Origin: Helicobacter cappadocius
Lineage (GTDB): Bacteria > Campylobacterota > Campylobacteria > Campylobacterales > Helicobacteraceae
DNA: 64,000 nucleotides
Assembly (NCBI RefSeq): GCF_030688855.1
Contig: NZ_JAUYZK010000003.1
Location: 62,001-126,000, forward strand
Reading direction: 5' to 3'
The notes beneath the pieces are model-generated. The model did not search any database and had not been told where the DNA came from. It saw only the letters and a program-made list of their open reading frames with translations. Shown here one piece after another: positions 29,274-37,308 of this stretch. The translations under genes and the position numbers were made by a program. How positions within the stretch are numbered: the first letter of the stretch is position 1; each line of letters begins with the position of its first letter.

Positions 29274-29284
29274 GGGGGGGGGGG
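29274..29284 (+). repeat. G11 homopolymer in a promoter spacer (probable phase-variation tract)
   Basis: Eleven consecutive G bases lie in an otherwise AT-rich gap and end two bases before a perfect TATAAT at 29287-29292. The tract therefore sits between the -35 and -10 positions of the promoter for the restriction-type gene at 29377. Slipped-strand changes in its length would alter promoter spacing and switch expression, as known for several Helicobacter and Campylobacter surface and restriction genes. A palindrome TTAAGA-ATA-TCTTAA (29259-29273) directly precedes it. Confidence 0.75.
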
Positions 29285-29286
29285 CA

Positions 29287-29292
29287 TATAAT
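29287..29292 (+). promoter_or_regulatory. -10 box (TATAAT) for the HsdR_N/DUF5655 gene
   Basis: A perfect TATAAT lies 85 bases upstream of the start codon at 29377 and two bases after the G11 tract. A -35 element would fall at about 29264-29269, on the far side of the tract, where no good hexamer is visible. Confidence 0.55.
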
Positions 29293-29376
29293 TCTATATA
29301 TTGGAATGGATTTTTCCCAAACCATACTCTCAATAAGATTAAAAACAAAAAAATAAAACTAAAAAGAAAGTTACTT

Positions 29377-30534
29377 ATGGAAAATGATGAATTTATAAAT
29401 GAAATTAAAAGATTTAGAAAAAATAGAATTTTAAAAGAAGAAATCCGAGAACTTATAAGAAGCGAAGAAGAGACCAAACTTAAACTCATCAATCCATTTC
29501 TTAAAATACTAGGCTATGATGTCGAGGAGCCCGGTGTTTTAGTCTCTGAAGATATTGCAGATTTCCGAAACAAAAAAGGAAAAAAGGTCGATTATATTGC
29601 CTATAAAGAAGGTCGACCTATAATGCTTATAGAAACCAAATATCACAAAAATAAACTATGTCATTCCACTGAGCAACTTGATAGTTATTTTAATACCAAA
29701 GTCAGAGATGGCTGTCATCTAGCACTCCTTACAAATGGCGTGGAATATAGATTTTTTTCTGATTTGAATGCAGATAACACATTAGATGAAGAATCATTTT
29801 TTACTTTTGATTTAAGAAGTTTTAGCGACAAAGACATAGAAATACTCCAAAATTTCATCTATAACAAAATAGATCCAAATGAGATTCAAGGATTAGGAAA
29901 AAAACTCAAATATTACAACAAGGTTTTAGAAATCTTGAACGAAGAAATAAAAAATCCTAGCAATGAGTTAATCTCACTATTTGTGAAGGAAATCTCAGGA
30001 AGATCTAGAATAACTCCAGCTCTCACAGAAGAGTTTCGAGGTTATTTTAAAAGAGCCTTTGAAGAGCTTATTGGTTCTAAAGATAAAAACCATTCACAAA
30101 ATAGCACTCAACAAGCATCAAATGCAATTGACATTACAACTAAAAACTCAAATTTTCCCATATTGCAAAAAAATCCTGAGCAATATACAGAAGATGAGCA
30201 TTTAAAAAGATCTTCGGAAAATGTCATTAAAATATACAAAATCATTAAAGCTGAGATTTTAAAACTAGATAACCAAATCTCCGTAAATCCAAAAAAACAA
30301 TCTATAGCCTTTGTGCTCAAAAAAAATATTGTAGAATTTGTAATTCTACAAAATAAAATAAAAATTTATATTAATTTGAAATATTTGGAAATAAATGATT
30401 GGCAAAATAAAATTAGAGATGTATCTAATGTCGGAAAATGGGCATCTGGAGATTGCGAATTCATCTACGAAAACATCGAAGATACAGATTATCTCCTCTC
30501 ACTTATCAAACAATCTTATAACAAAAATAAATAA
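29377..30534 (+). CDS. HsdR-N-type nuclease domain protein with C-terminal DUF5655
   Basis: A 385-residue putative restriction or defence nuclease. Residues 30-150 resemble the N-terminal nuclease domain of type I restriction subunits (HSDR_N_2): KKVDYIAYKEGRPIMLIETKYHKNK near 69-93 has the Asp and Glu-x-Lys of a PD-(D/E)XK site, followed by EQLDSYFNTKVRDGCHLALLTNGVEYRFFSD. Residues 290-382 form a DUF5655 domain (KIYINLKYLEINDWQNKIRDVS). No helicase or specificity subunit is present, so it is an orphan rather than an HsdR. The ribosome binding site is weak (AAAGAAAG). The G11 tract upstream suggests phase-variable expression. Confidence 0.75.
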   Translation: MENDEFINEIKRFRKNRILKEEIRELIRSEEETKLKLINPFLKILGYDVEEPGVLVSEDIADFRNKKGKKVDYIAYKEGRPIMLIETKYHKNKLCHSTEQLDSYFNTKVRDGCHLALLTNGVEYRFFSDLNADNTLDEESFFTFDLRSFSDKDIEILQNFIYNKIDPNEIQGLGKKLKYYNKVLEILNEEIKNPSNELISLFVKEISGRSRITPALTEEFRGYFKRAFEELIGSKDKNHSQNSTQQASNAIDITTKNSNFPILQKNPEQYTEDEHLKRSSENVIKIYKIIKAEILKLDNQISVNPKKQSIAFVLKKNIVEFVILQNKIKIYINLKYLEINDWQNKIRDVSNVGKWASGDCEFIYENIEDTDYLLSLIKQSYNKNK

Positions 30535-30568
30535 AGATAAAAAATTGATTTTAATGTCTATATGATTA

Positions 30569-30817
30569 CTAATTTGACCATCTGTGGCATATTTGACATT
30601 GTGGGATTATGTTATCTGCTGTCATATCTTTTTTCGGATCTTTGCAACCTTGATGGAGCTCGATAATGATATTTGTTCTCAAAAAATGAGGTTGCCCTTG
30701 TACCGATCCGCAAATAGCACATCTATACTTGTGTTCTTTTTTAATTTTTTCAAACTCTTCATCGCTGATACAATGAGATTTTATATCCGCCATATTTTCT
30801 ACCTTGATCTTTAATTC
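30569..30817 (-). pseudogene. Remnant of an HNH restriction endonuclease
   Basis: The ATG frame 30569-30793 codes for 74 residues, and the same frame stays open upstream to 30817. It aligns by eye with the HNH region of the nuclease at 31871-32606: ISDEEFEKIKKEHKYRCAIC, then the NIIIELHQG and NIIPQCQIC segments. The N-terminal 140 or so residues and the C-terminal tail of the relative are missing, and the likely catalytic His of QQGH is Cys here (HQGC). It is therefore probably inactive. It lies convergent with the DUF5655 gene and beside the frameshifted methyltransferase, its likely former partner. Confidence 0.65.
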
Positions 30818-30936
30818 TTATTCTAAGTTTTGATCTCATAGATACAATCATATCACTAAAAATCTTATTTTTATATCACAAGCTATGAAGAATATATGAA
30901 GAAAAATAATCCCATATTTCTCAAAAAGCATTGTGA

Positions 30937-30942
30937 TATAAT
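30937..30942 (+). promoter_or_regulatory. Extended -10 box upstream of the frameshifted methyltransferase
   Basis: TATAAT is preceded by TG and one base (TGATATAAT), the extended -10 form, 33 bases before the ATG at 30975. The promoter still looks intact although the gene behind it is broken. Confidence 0.5.
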
Positions 30943-30974
30943 TTCAGAGATGCACAAATAAAAGGCTATCTAAA

Positions 30975-31884
30975 ATGACTCAAACAATCACACAAGATCA
31001 AATTCAGACATACCAGCTATTTAACAAAGATTGCAGAGAAGGACTTAAAAATATTCCTGATAATTCAATAGATTTTATCGTAACTGATCCTCCTTATTTT
31101 AATAGATGGAATGGGAGATGATTGGAATGATAAAAACCTCAGCAAAAAAAGAGCTAAAGCAGGTGTAATCGGTGGTTTGCCTGTTGGCATGAAGTTTGAT
31201 AGAGAGCAAGGGAAAAAATTACAAAATTTCCTAGAACCCCTATGTATAGAATTTTATAGGGTGCTTAAGCCTGGAGCATTCTGTGTTGTTTTTTCACAAA
31301 GAAGGCTATATCACAGAAGTACAATGGCTTTAGATTTAGCAGGTTTTGAAATACGAGATTTACTTGGTTGGAAATACGAGGGTCAAGCAAAAGCATTTTC
31401 ACAAAACCACTTCATAAAAAAAGATAAAAAGCTATCAGAAGATGAAAAACAAAATCTGATCGCAGAACTAGAAGGACTAAAGACACCTCAATTAAAGCCA
31501 CAAATAGAGCCTATGGCACTTGCACAAAAGCCTAAATTTGGAACTTTTGTAGAAAACTGGCAAAAATATAAAGTAGGACTTTTAAATACAAAGGAAACTT
31601 TAGATGGAAAATTTCCCGGAAATATTATGGAAGTATCAAAAAAATCTAGACACAAAGAAACGAATGAAAAAATAGAACATATGACCATCAAACCCGTCGC
31701 TTTGATTTCTCATTTAATCAGGCTTTTTACCCAAAAAGGGCAAATTGTTTTAGATCCATTTTCTGGAAGTGGTTCACACGGAGTTGCTGCATTGGAGAAT
31801 GAAAGAGGTTTCATCGGATTTGAAATAGAAAAGAAATATTATGATATATCCCTAAAAAGGCTCAATAAAACTATTTCTCGCTAA
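30975..31884 (+). pseudogene. Frameshifted beta-class DNA methyltransferase
   Basis: A DNA amino-methyltransferase split by one extra base. The first frame starts at 30975 (MTQTITQDQIQTYQLFNKDC) and reaches the catalytic motif TDPPYF at 31083-31100, then runs into TGA at 31119-31121. The second frame continues from about 31102 to 31884 with FYRVLKPGAFCVVFSQRR and the SAM-binding DPFSGSGSHGVAALENERGFIGFEIE. Removing one A in TTTTAATAG (31098-31106) restores TDPPYFIDGMGDDWND. With DPPY before FSGSG it is a beta-class N6-adenine or N4-cytosine enzyme of about 302 residues. As written it is inactive. The break is not in a long homopolymer, so decay is more likely than phase variation. Confidence 0.8.
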
Positions 31885-32606
31885 TCATATGTGATAGTTT
31901 ATCAAATATCGCTTTTTTTGTGGCTTTTGAAGCCTTTTTAATAAACTCCAATATGATTCTAATCCCATCTTCTGTATCTGCCACAGCTATCACCCTGCCT
32001 GTTTTATCATAAACCCATCTATTTCTATCGGGTCTATTACACATTTGACATTGTAGAATAATGTTTCCCACTATCAAATCTTTTTTTGGATTCATATGTC
32101 CTTGCTGAAGTTGAACTATTGTGTTTTTTCTCACCAAATGTGGCTCATTTTCTTTCGAACCACAGGTAGCACATCGATAAGCATATTCTTTTTTTTACTT
32201 CAAAATCATCTGAAATAATTCCTGTTTTGCGATGCTCCACAAAGGAAGGATGAGGAATTTCCAGGCTCTGAAGATAATAAAACCCCTTTGGTATTTTTAT
32301 TATCTCTCCACGAGTTCCACTTACAATATACCAACCTTTTTGTGCTCCTAGATGTCTTGCTTGTTGCATATCATTAACATCTGGATAAAACTCCCTGATG
32401 ATATTTGTTAAATCCGTTTTTGACATAGGTTTTGTATTTGGATAACCTTCTGCTAAAGCAATAAGAATCAAAGCATCCTTTGTATATGATCCATCTTTAT
32501 TTTTTAATTTTGGCAATACAATCTTCTTATCAGCAAGATATTCTTTATGATATTCTTCTATCATTTTAAATATAGCTTCTAGTTCTTTATCTGATTTTCT
32601 ACGCAT
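31871..32606 (-). pseudogene. HNH type II restriction endonuclease, frameshifted in an A8 tract
   Basis: The first frame starts at ATG 32606 (a TTG at 32615 has no proper ribosome-site spacing) and reads well through SDDFEVKK, then leaves frame in eight A bases (32189-32196 on the plus strand). With seven A bases the frame continues KKEYAYRCATCGSKENEPHLVRK and on to the stop at 31871. The restored protein of about 245 residues has zinc CxxC pairs (CATC, CQMC) and the HNH core QQGHMNPKK...GNIILQCQMCNR. The upstream D12 methyltransferase, 48 bases away on the same strand, is its likely partner. The broken form may be a phase-off state. The last 14 bases overlap the methyltransferase pseudogene on the other strand. 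Confidence 0.82.
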
Positions 32607-32662
32607 TTTTTTCAACCTTCATTAATATTCTTTGATTTTTAAATAACTCATAATATTCAACC

Positions 32663-33718
32663 TTATTTGCTCAATACATGCAAATATTCAATCGTGCTAT
32701 TTTGCTTATGTATTCGTGAAGAATCAGCCTTGAATCTTTGGTAAGGTTGTGAAATCGCATTGTATCTTCCATATTTTGAAAAAATAGATTTGATTTCTTC
32801 TAAAGATAACAACCCCTCATCGTTATAACTCAAAAATATATAATTAAATTCAGCATTCTTGATAATATCTTCTAATGCACTAGCTACTTGATTTTTCTTA
32901 CAAAAAGAGCTAGTTTGATAATCTCTAAGCCCTGTCTTTCCTCTAGGAATAAAATCGTCATACAAAGCAATAGTGTTGAGTAAATGATAGTTTGCTCCAT
33001 ATTCCCTAGCATTATAAGGGGGATCAAGATATAAAATATCTCCTTTTATCTCTTTTATCAACTCATTTGAATCTTTTTGATAAACCTTATGAATATTAGG
33101 GGTAATTTCAAATGTAGCAGGAGATAGAATAATATTCTTTGAAGCTGATTTTTTGAGATATTTCAGATAAGCCCCATAAACTGAAGCAGTATTAGCTACT
33201 TTATCTGCACTCTCTAGCAATGAAGCAAGAAGATAATAATAGGTGTTTGTGTTGATTTTATCTTCCTGCTTCCACTTCTTTATTTTAGAAACAATAGCAT
33301 CAATCTTTGCACCATTATAATCACTAAAATACTGTCTCTTATGAGAGTTAGAGTCAGGCTTTTGAAAATTACTTGGATTAAATCTTTCTTCGCCTAAACA
33401 ATAATTCTGATATATTTTTCCCTCAATAAGAGGGGTGAGTTCATCAGAGTTAAGTTCTTCAAATAAATCTTTGGCTTTAAAAATAGGCTCATTGTTGGCA
33501 ATATAATTTTGATTTAAGACAAAGCTATAGTATTCTCTATCATTGGCGATGACTTCCTTGACCTTGTTTTTAAAAAATCTCCCAACAATACCTGTTCCTG
33601 CAAATAGATCACAAAAAATACATCCATTTAATGGCTTGTAGCTATCTTTTTGCAGAGTATCATTTATATTGGAATACAAAAACTCGCGCAATTTAAACTT
33701 AGCACCGATATAATTCAT
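32663..33718 (-). CDS. D12-class N6-adenine DNA methyltransferase
   Basis: A 351-residue modification enzyme transferring methyl from SAM to adenine. The start MNYIGAKFKLREFL is typical of Dam/D12-type enzymes. Motif I is FCDLFAGTGIVGRFF near 34-48, and the catalytic motif IV is DILYLDPPYNAREYGANYHLLNTIALYDD near 228-256. The gene is intact, so host DNA may be protected even when the downstream HNH nuclease is out of frame. The recognition sequence cannot be read from sequence. The upstream ribosome site is weak (AGGT). Confidence 0.88.
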   Translation of the reverse strand: MNYIGAKFKLREFLYSNINDTLQKDSYKPLNGCIFCDLFAGTGIVGRFFKNKVKEVIANDREYYSFVLNQNYIANNEPIFKAKDLFEELNSDELTPLIEGKIYQNYCLGEERFNPSNFQKPDSNSHKRQYFSDYNGAKIDAIVSKIKKWKQEDKINTNTYYYLLASLLESADKVANTASVYGAYLKYLKKSASKNIILSPATFEITPNIHKVYQKDSNELIKEIKGDILYLDPPYNAREYGANYHLLNTIALYDDFIPRGKTGLRDYQTSSFCKKNQVASALEDIIKNAEFNYIFLSYNDEGLLSLEEIKSIFSKYGRYNAISQPYQRFKADSSRIHKQNSTIEYLHVLSK

Positions 33719-33754
33719 AGGTTACCTAGCAGCAAGATAACAAATGCTTGAGTC

Positions 33755-33829
33755 TTATAGGTTCTCTCCCCCTGCATTCTTATGTTTGAAGGTAAAAGTA
33801 ATATCCATAGGCTCATCTAACACTTCCAT
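33755..33829 (-). CDS. Possible 24-residue peptide upstream of the methyltransferase
   Basis: ATG at 33829 is preceded by a good ribosome binding site (AGAGGAAAA) and opens a 24-codon frame (MEVLDEPMDITFTFKHKN...) ending at TAA 33755-33757, 36 bases before the methyltransferase start. It could be a leader peptide, the front of a degraded gene, or chance. The family is not recognised. The rest of 33719-34038 holds only AT-rich promoter-like sequence for the cupin gene. Confidence 0.3.
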   Translation of the reverse strand: MEVLDEPMDITFTFKHKNAGGENL

Positions 33830-34038
33830 TTTTTCCTCTGGATTCTAAAAAATATCTTAAGATGATTATAACATTTTTATTTCCTTCTGCCTTACTTTTA
33901 AAGACTACAATAAAACCTCACAAACATCAAAATATTTGAAGATTTATTAGTAACATACACTATCAAATAGGATCAAAAAATCTCATAGTTGATGTTTCAG
34001 CCAAATTATCAAGTTTTACAATCAGTAAAGGAGTACAT

Positions 34039-34461
34039 ATGGAAGAAAATCATCAAGAAATACGCAAAAAAGAAGAATCAAAATCTTTCAAAGGAGATGA
34101 TAAATGTTTTAGTGGAAACGTGCAAGTAAATATGCTTTTTGAAGCCACTGCTTCTATGTGTATCTCTGGAGCATTAGTGAGTTTTGAAAAAGGAGCTAGA
34201 ACGGCTTGGCACACCCATCCAAAAGGTCAACGTCTCATTGTTACTGAAGGAATAGGCTACACGCAAGAATGGGGCAAACCTATCCAAATTTTCCAAAAAG
34301 GAGATACTATCATTTGTCCACCGGGCGTGAAGCATTGGCACGGAGCAAGCAAAGATTGCTCTATGTCCCATATTGCACTCACAGGTCAGGATGAAAATGG
34401 AAAAAATGTAGATTGGTTAGAAAAAGTTACTGATGAAGAATATAATCAAATTATAAAATAA
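34039..34461 (+). CDS. Small cupin-domain protein
   Basis: A 140-residue single-domain cupin. The two cupin motifs are TAWHTHPKGQRLIVTEGIGYTQEWG near 56-80, with metal-binding His and Glu, and ICPPGVKHWHGASKDCSMSHIAL near 94-116. Similar small cupins lie next to oxidoreductases or carboxymuconolactone-decarboxylase-like genes in many bacteria; some act as hydroxynitrile lyases, but most have no known reaction. GGAG precedes the ATG. It is followed 14 bases later by the alcohol dehydrogenase, suggesting joint action on an aldehyde or alcohol. Specific function unknown. Confidence 0.8.
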   Translation: MEENHQEIRKKEESKSFKGDDKCFSGNVQVNMLFEATASMCISGALVSFEKGARTAWHTHPKGQRLIVTEGIGYTQEWGKPIQIFQKGDTIICPPGVKHWHGASKDCSMSHIALTGQDENGKNVDWLEKVTDEEYNQIIK

Positions 34462-34475
34462 AGGAGATTAAGAAA

Positions 34476-35543
34476 ATGGAAAAACAATTCAATGCAGGTG
34501 AGAGAATCCCCGCAAAGGGATATGCGGTGCATTCCAAAGATGGAAAATTTCAATCTTTTAACTTTACTCGTCATCCAATGGGCGAAAATGATATTGTTAT
34601 TGATATTCTCTATGCTGGTATCTGCCATAGCGATATTCATAGCGCTAGAAGTGAATGGCACGAAGGAATATATCCAATGGTGCCAGGTCATGAAATAGCT
34701 GGACGTGTAATTGCAGTGGGAAATAAAGTCAGTAAATTCAAAGTGGGCGATTATGCTGGGGTTGGCTGCATGGTAAATTCATGCGGAGAATGCGAGGCAT
34801 GTAAAAGAAGTCAGGAACAATTTTGCGAACGAGGTCAATGTGTCTTCACATACAATAATCTAGACTGTTTTCATAACAATGAGCCAACCTATGGAGGATA
34901 TTCAAATAATATTGTTTTATCTGAAAAATTTGCCATAAAAGTCCCAGAAAATGCACAAATAGAAAAAGTTGCTCCACTTTTGTGTGCAGGAATTACAACT
35001 TATTCTCCACTCAAATTTTCCAATATCAAAGAAGGTTCTGTTGTTGGGGTAGCTGGTTTTGGAGGGCTTGGAAGTATGGCAGTTAAATATGCTATAAAAA
35101 TGGGTGCAAAAGTGAGTGTATTTGCAAGAAATGAAAATAAAAAAGAAGAAGCACTTAAGATGGGGGCAAAAAATCTCTATGTAGCTTTAGAAAATGTAGA
35201 AGAAAAATTTGATCTCATTATTTCTACTATACCCACACAATACGACATTAAACCATATTTGAAGCTCCTGAAATACGGAGGAGAATTTGCAATTGTTGGA
35301 CTACCACCTGTTGATGTTACACCCGAGGTAAGTGCAACTGAACTTGTCTATAACGCTGGGAAAAAGGTCTATGGATCGCTTATTGGCGGAATCAAAGAAA
35401 CTCAAGAAATGCTTGATTTTTCTATCAAACATCAAATCTATCCTGAAATAGAGCTCATAAAGGCTGATGAAATCGACAAAGCTTATGAAAACCTCACTAC
35501 CGGCAAGGCAAAATTCCGTTATGTTATCGATATGAAAAAATAA
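34476..35543 (+). CDS. Zinc-dependent NAD(P) alcohol dehydrogenase (YahK/cinnamyl-alcohol type)
   Basis: A 355-residue medium-chain dehydrogenase that interconverts aldehydes and alcohols. Catalytic zinc ligands are in YAGICHSDIHSARSEW near 46-61 and VPGHEIAGRVIAVG near 69-82. The structural zinc Cys4 site is NSCGECEACKRSQEQFCERGQ near 103-123. The coenzyme-binding GVAGFGGLGSMAVKYA lies near 191-206. The overall type matches the YahK/CAD group, usually NADPH-dependent, and H. pylori HP1104. The physiological substrate is unknown. Same transcript as the cupin; a hairpin follows the stop. Confidence 0.88.
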   Translation: MEKQFNAGERIPAKGYAVHSKDGKFQSFNFTRHPMGENDIVIDILYAGICHSDIHSARSEWHEGIYPMVPGHEIAGRVIAVGNKVSKFKVGDYAGVGCMVNSCGECEACKRSQEQFCERGQCVFTYNNLDCFHNNEPTYGGYSNNIVLSEKFAIKVPENAQIEKVAPLLCAGITTYSPLKFSNIKEGSVVGVAGFGGLGSMAVKYAIKMGAKVSVFARNENKKEEALKMGAKNLYVALENVEEKFDLIISTIPTQYDIKPYLKLLKYGGEFAIVGLPPVDVTPEVSATELVYNAGKKVYGSLIGGIKETQEMLDFSIKHQIYPEIELIKADEIDKAYENLTTGKAKFRYVIDMKK

Positions 35544-35552
35544 TCCCCCTCT

Positions 35553-35569
35553 ACCCTCTTTTAGAGGGT
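35553..35569 (+). terminator. Hairpin after the alcohol dehydrogenase
   Basis: ACCCTCT and AGAGGGT form a 7-base GC-containing stem around TTT, 10 bases after the stop codon. The following T content is modest, so it is a probable but not strong terminator. It separates the cupin-dehydrogenase pair from the Tad operon. Confidence 0.6.
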
Positions 35570-35693
35570 TATCAAATTCTTCAAAAAGCCAAACATCATC
35601 TAAAAATAATTTTTTTGCAACATATTCAGATAAAAATCCAAAAGTATGTATTTAACCCCCCCTATATACTTCTTCTTTTATATTTTTAGAAAT

Positions 35694-35712
35694 TATAATA
35701 ATAATCTTTATC
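35694..35712 (+). promoter_or_regulatory. Fur box upstream of the Tad pilus operon
   Basis: The bases TATAATAATAATCTTTATC match the Fur consensus GATAATGATAATCATTATC at 16 of 19 positions, missing only positions 1, 7 and 14. The site ends 61 bases before the flp start codon at 35774. The match equals that of the TonB receptor site. It suggests iron control of pilus expression, which is inference until binding is tested. Confidence 0.55.
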
Positions 35713-35773
35713 ATTTTTTAAGAATCATTATATTAGTATTCCGCCCATAAAAATTTTAATAAAAAGGAAATAT

Positions 35774-36022
35774 ATGTTCAAAAAACTCGTGCGTATTTTT
35801 CACCATATACAATTAGTGGCTATTTTGAGGGGAAAAATATTTATGCAATCTCAAAAAGGGGTGACAGCAATTGAATATGCACTAATTGCAGTAGCTATTT
35901 CTTCCATGCTTTTTATTGTTCTTGGGAGTGGGGGTGAGGATGGTCTCATATCAAAAATAAAAGAATCCTTTCGTTCTATTCAAGATGGATTAAGTATCAG
36001 CAAATCTCAAGGCAACAAATAA
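35774..36022 (+). CDS. flp: Flp-type type IVb pilin
   Basis: Major subunit of the Tad (Flp) pilus. The processing site is QKG before VTAIEYALIAVAIS, with Glu at +5 and the Flp-typical Glu-Tyr pair, followed by one hydrophobic helix and a short tail. The precursor from 35774 is 82 residues with a 29-residue leader and a good ribosome site (AAGGAA). A second start at 35843 with GAGGGGA gives a 6-residue leader (MQSQKG); leaders in the family are usually between these lengths. First gene of the Tad operon. Only one flp copy is present. Confidence 0.9.
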   Translation: MFKKLVRIFHHIQLVAILRGKIFMQSQKGVTAIEYALIAVAISSMLFIVLGSGGEDGLISKIKESFRSIQDGLSISKSQGNK

Positions 36023-36031
36023 ATAGAATAA

Positions 36032-36448
36032 ATGTTTCTAATTGTTTTATGGATTTTAGTTTCTATATGGATTTTTTACACAGATATTTTTTTCAGAGTT
36101 ATTAGCAACATTCAAATTATCTTTATTGGTTTATTGATAACTTTTTCATTTTTTATATACGATTTTGATTTTAATCTTTGGACAGCTTTTATTGTATTTT
36201 TTGTCGGGGTTTTTGTCTGGAGATTTGGGATTTTAGGTGCTGGAGATGTAAAACTTATAAGTACTCTGATTTTTATTATGCCTTATGATGCAATAAGCCT
36301 ATTTTTGTTCTTAATCTCAATCATAGGGGCGATGATAGCAATATTTATCTATATCTGTGCAAAATTTAAAAAAATAGAAAAAAGCGTTCCTTATGGAGTA
36401 GCGATTATGAGTAGTTTTTTACTCTTATTCCTACCTCTGATAAATTAA
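36032..36448 (+). CDS. tadV: TadV/CpaA prepilin peptidase
   Basis: A 138-residue membrane aspartic protease that cuts the Flp leader and the TadE/TadF pseudopilins. The two catalytic Asp positions are visible in FYTDIFFRVISN near 16-27 and in GAGDVKLI near 69-76 (the GxGDxK motif). Four membrane helices are predicted. It is a minimal A24-type peptidase without the methylase domain of PilD. It lies 9 bases after flp. Confidence 0.9.
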   Translation: MFLIVLWILVSIWIFYTDIFFRVISNIQIIFIGLLITFSFFIYDFDFNLWTAFIVFFVGVFVWRFGILGAGDVKLISTLIFIMPYDAISLFLFLISIIGAMIAIFIYICAKFKKIEKSVPYGVAIMSSFLLLFLPLIN

Positions 36449-36468
36449 ACATTCTAGGGGGTTTTTAA

Positions 36469-37308
36469 ATGAATAAAAAAATAATAATTATCATATCTAT
36501 TATAATTTTATTAGTTTCTATATTGGGATTATTAACATCACAAGAAGATACATCAAATAAAGTTCCGCAAACATCTCCTACACCTAAAAAAATAACCTAC
36601 TCTTTTTTAGTTACTACAAGAGATTTGCATTCTGGTGAAATTATAAATTTCAGCGATATTGCCACAGAATACAAGGAAGATGAAGAAAATAAAGATTGGG
36701 GAAATATATTAGTAAATAAAACTAAAGATTTTATTACAAATTCAATCGCTTTAAAAAATATCAAAAAGGGAGAATTTATTCTTGAATCTGATATTACTCG
36801 ACCTGGCACCCAAAGATATAATGAACTAAAAATTGATGCTAGAGATGGACTATTCTCTTTTGGATTTGATTTGACAAAACGCGAATACTCTATTTTGTCA
36901 AAACTAAAACCAGGTCAGCTTGTAGATGTTTATTTCAAATACGAAACTAAAAATAAAAAAACTATTCCTGTTCTTCCAAAAAGAAATCAAAATCAACAGT
37001 ATTTGGGCGATGGAAATGCTAGTAGCACTAATTTAATATTATTATTTTCAAACAAAAAAGTTTTATTTTTAGAAAAAATACCTGCACAAGAAGAGCAAAC
37101 ACTTCCTTCAAAACCTATTGCACAACTTCATGTGGAGCTCTCTGAAGAAGAGATAAAAAAAATTTATGCAATTGAAGATTTGGGTATTTTTATCATCTTT
37201 CCTACCAACAAAAAACAACAAAATAATATTGCCACAGAAAATATTTTGACAAAAGATTTTATAAAAGAACTAAGAGGAGGAGCTGATGGCAAAAACGATT
37301 CTTACTAA
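36469..37308 (+). CDS. rcpC: RcpC/CpaB pilus assembly protein
   Basis: A 279-residue periplasmic protein anchored by an N-terminal helix (residues 5-24). A SAF domain lies near 45-115 (TTRDLHSGEIINFSDIATEY ... NIKKGEFILESDI), and an RcpC/CpaB-type domain follows with LKPGQLVDVYFKYETK near 145-160. In the Tad system it works with the RcpA secretin at the outer membrane. Its end overlaps the secretin start by 23 bases. Confidence 0.87.
   Translation: MNKKIIIIISIIILLVSILGLLTSQEDTSNKVPQTSPTPKKITYSFLVTTRDLHSGEIINFSDIATEYKEDEENKDWGNILVNKTKDFITNSIALKNIKKGEFILESDITRPGTQRYNELKIDARDGLFSFGFDLTKREYSILSKLKPGQLVDVYFKYETKNKKTIPVLPKRNQNQQYLGDGNASSTNLILLFSNKKVLFLEKIPAQEEQTLPSKPIAQLHVELSEEEIKKIYAIEDLGIFIIFPTNKKQQNNIATENILTKDFIKELRGGADGKNDSY

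Noticed and set aside
35656-35662. C7 run upstream of flp as a phase-variation tract
   Set aside because: Too short to be a confident slippage tract and not inside a recognisable promoter spacer.
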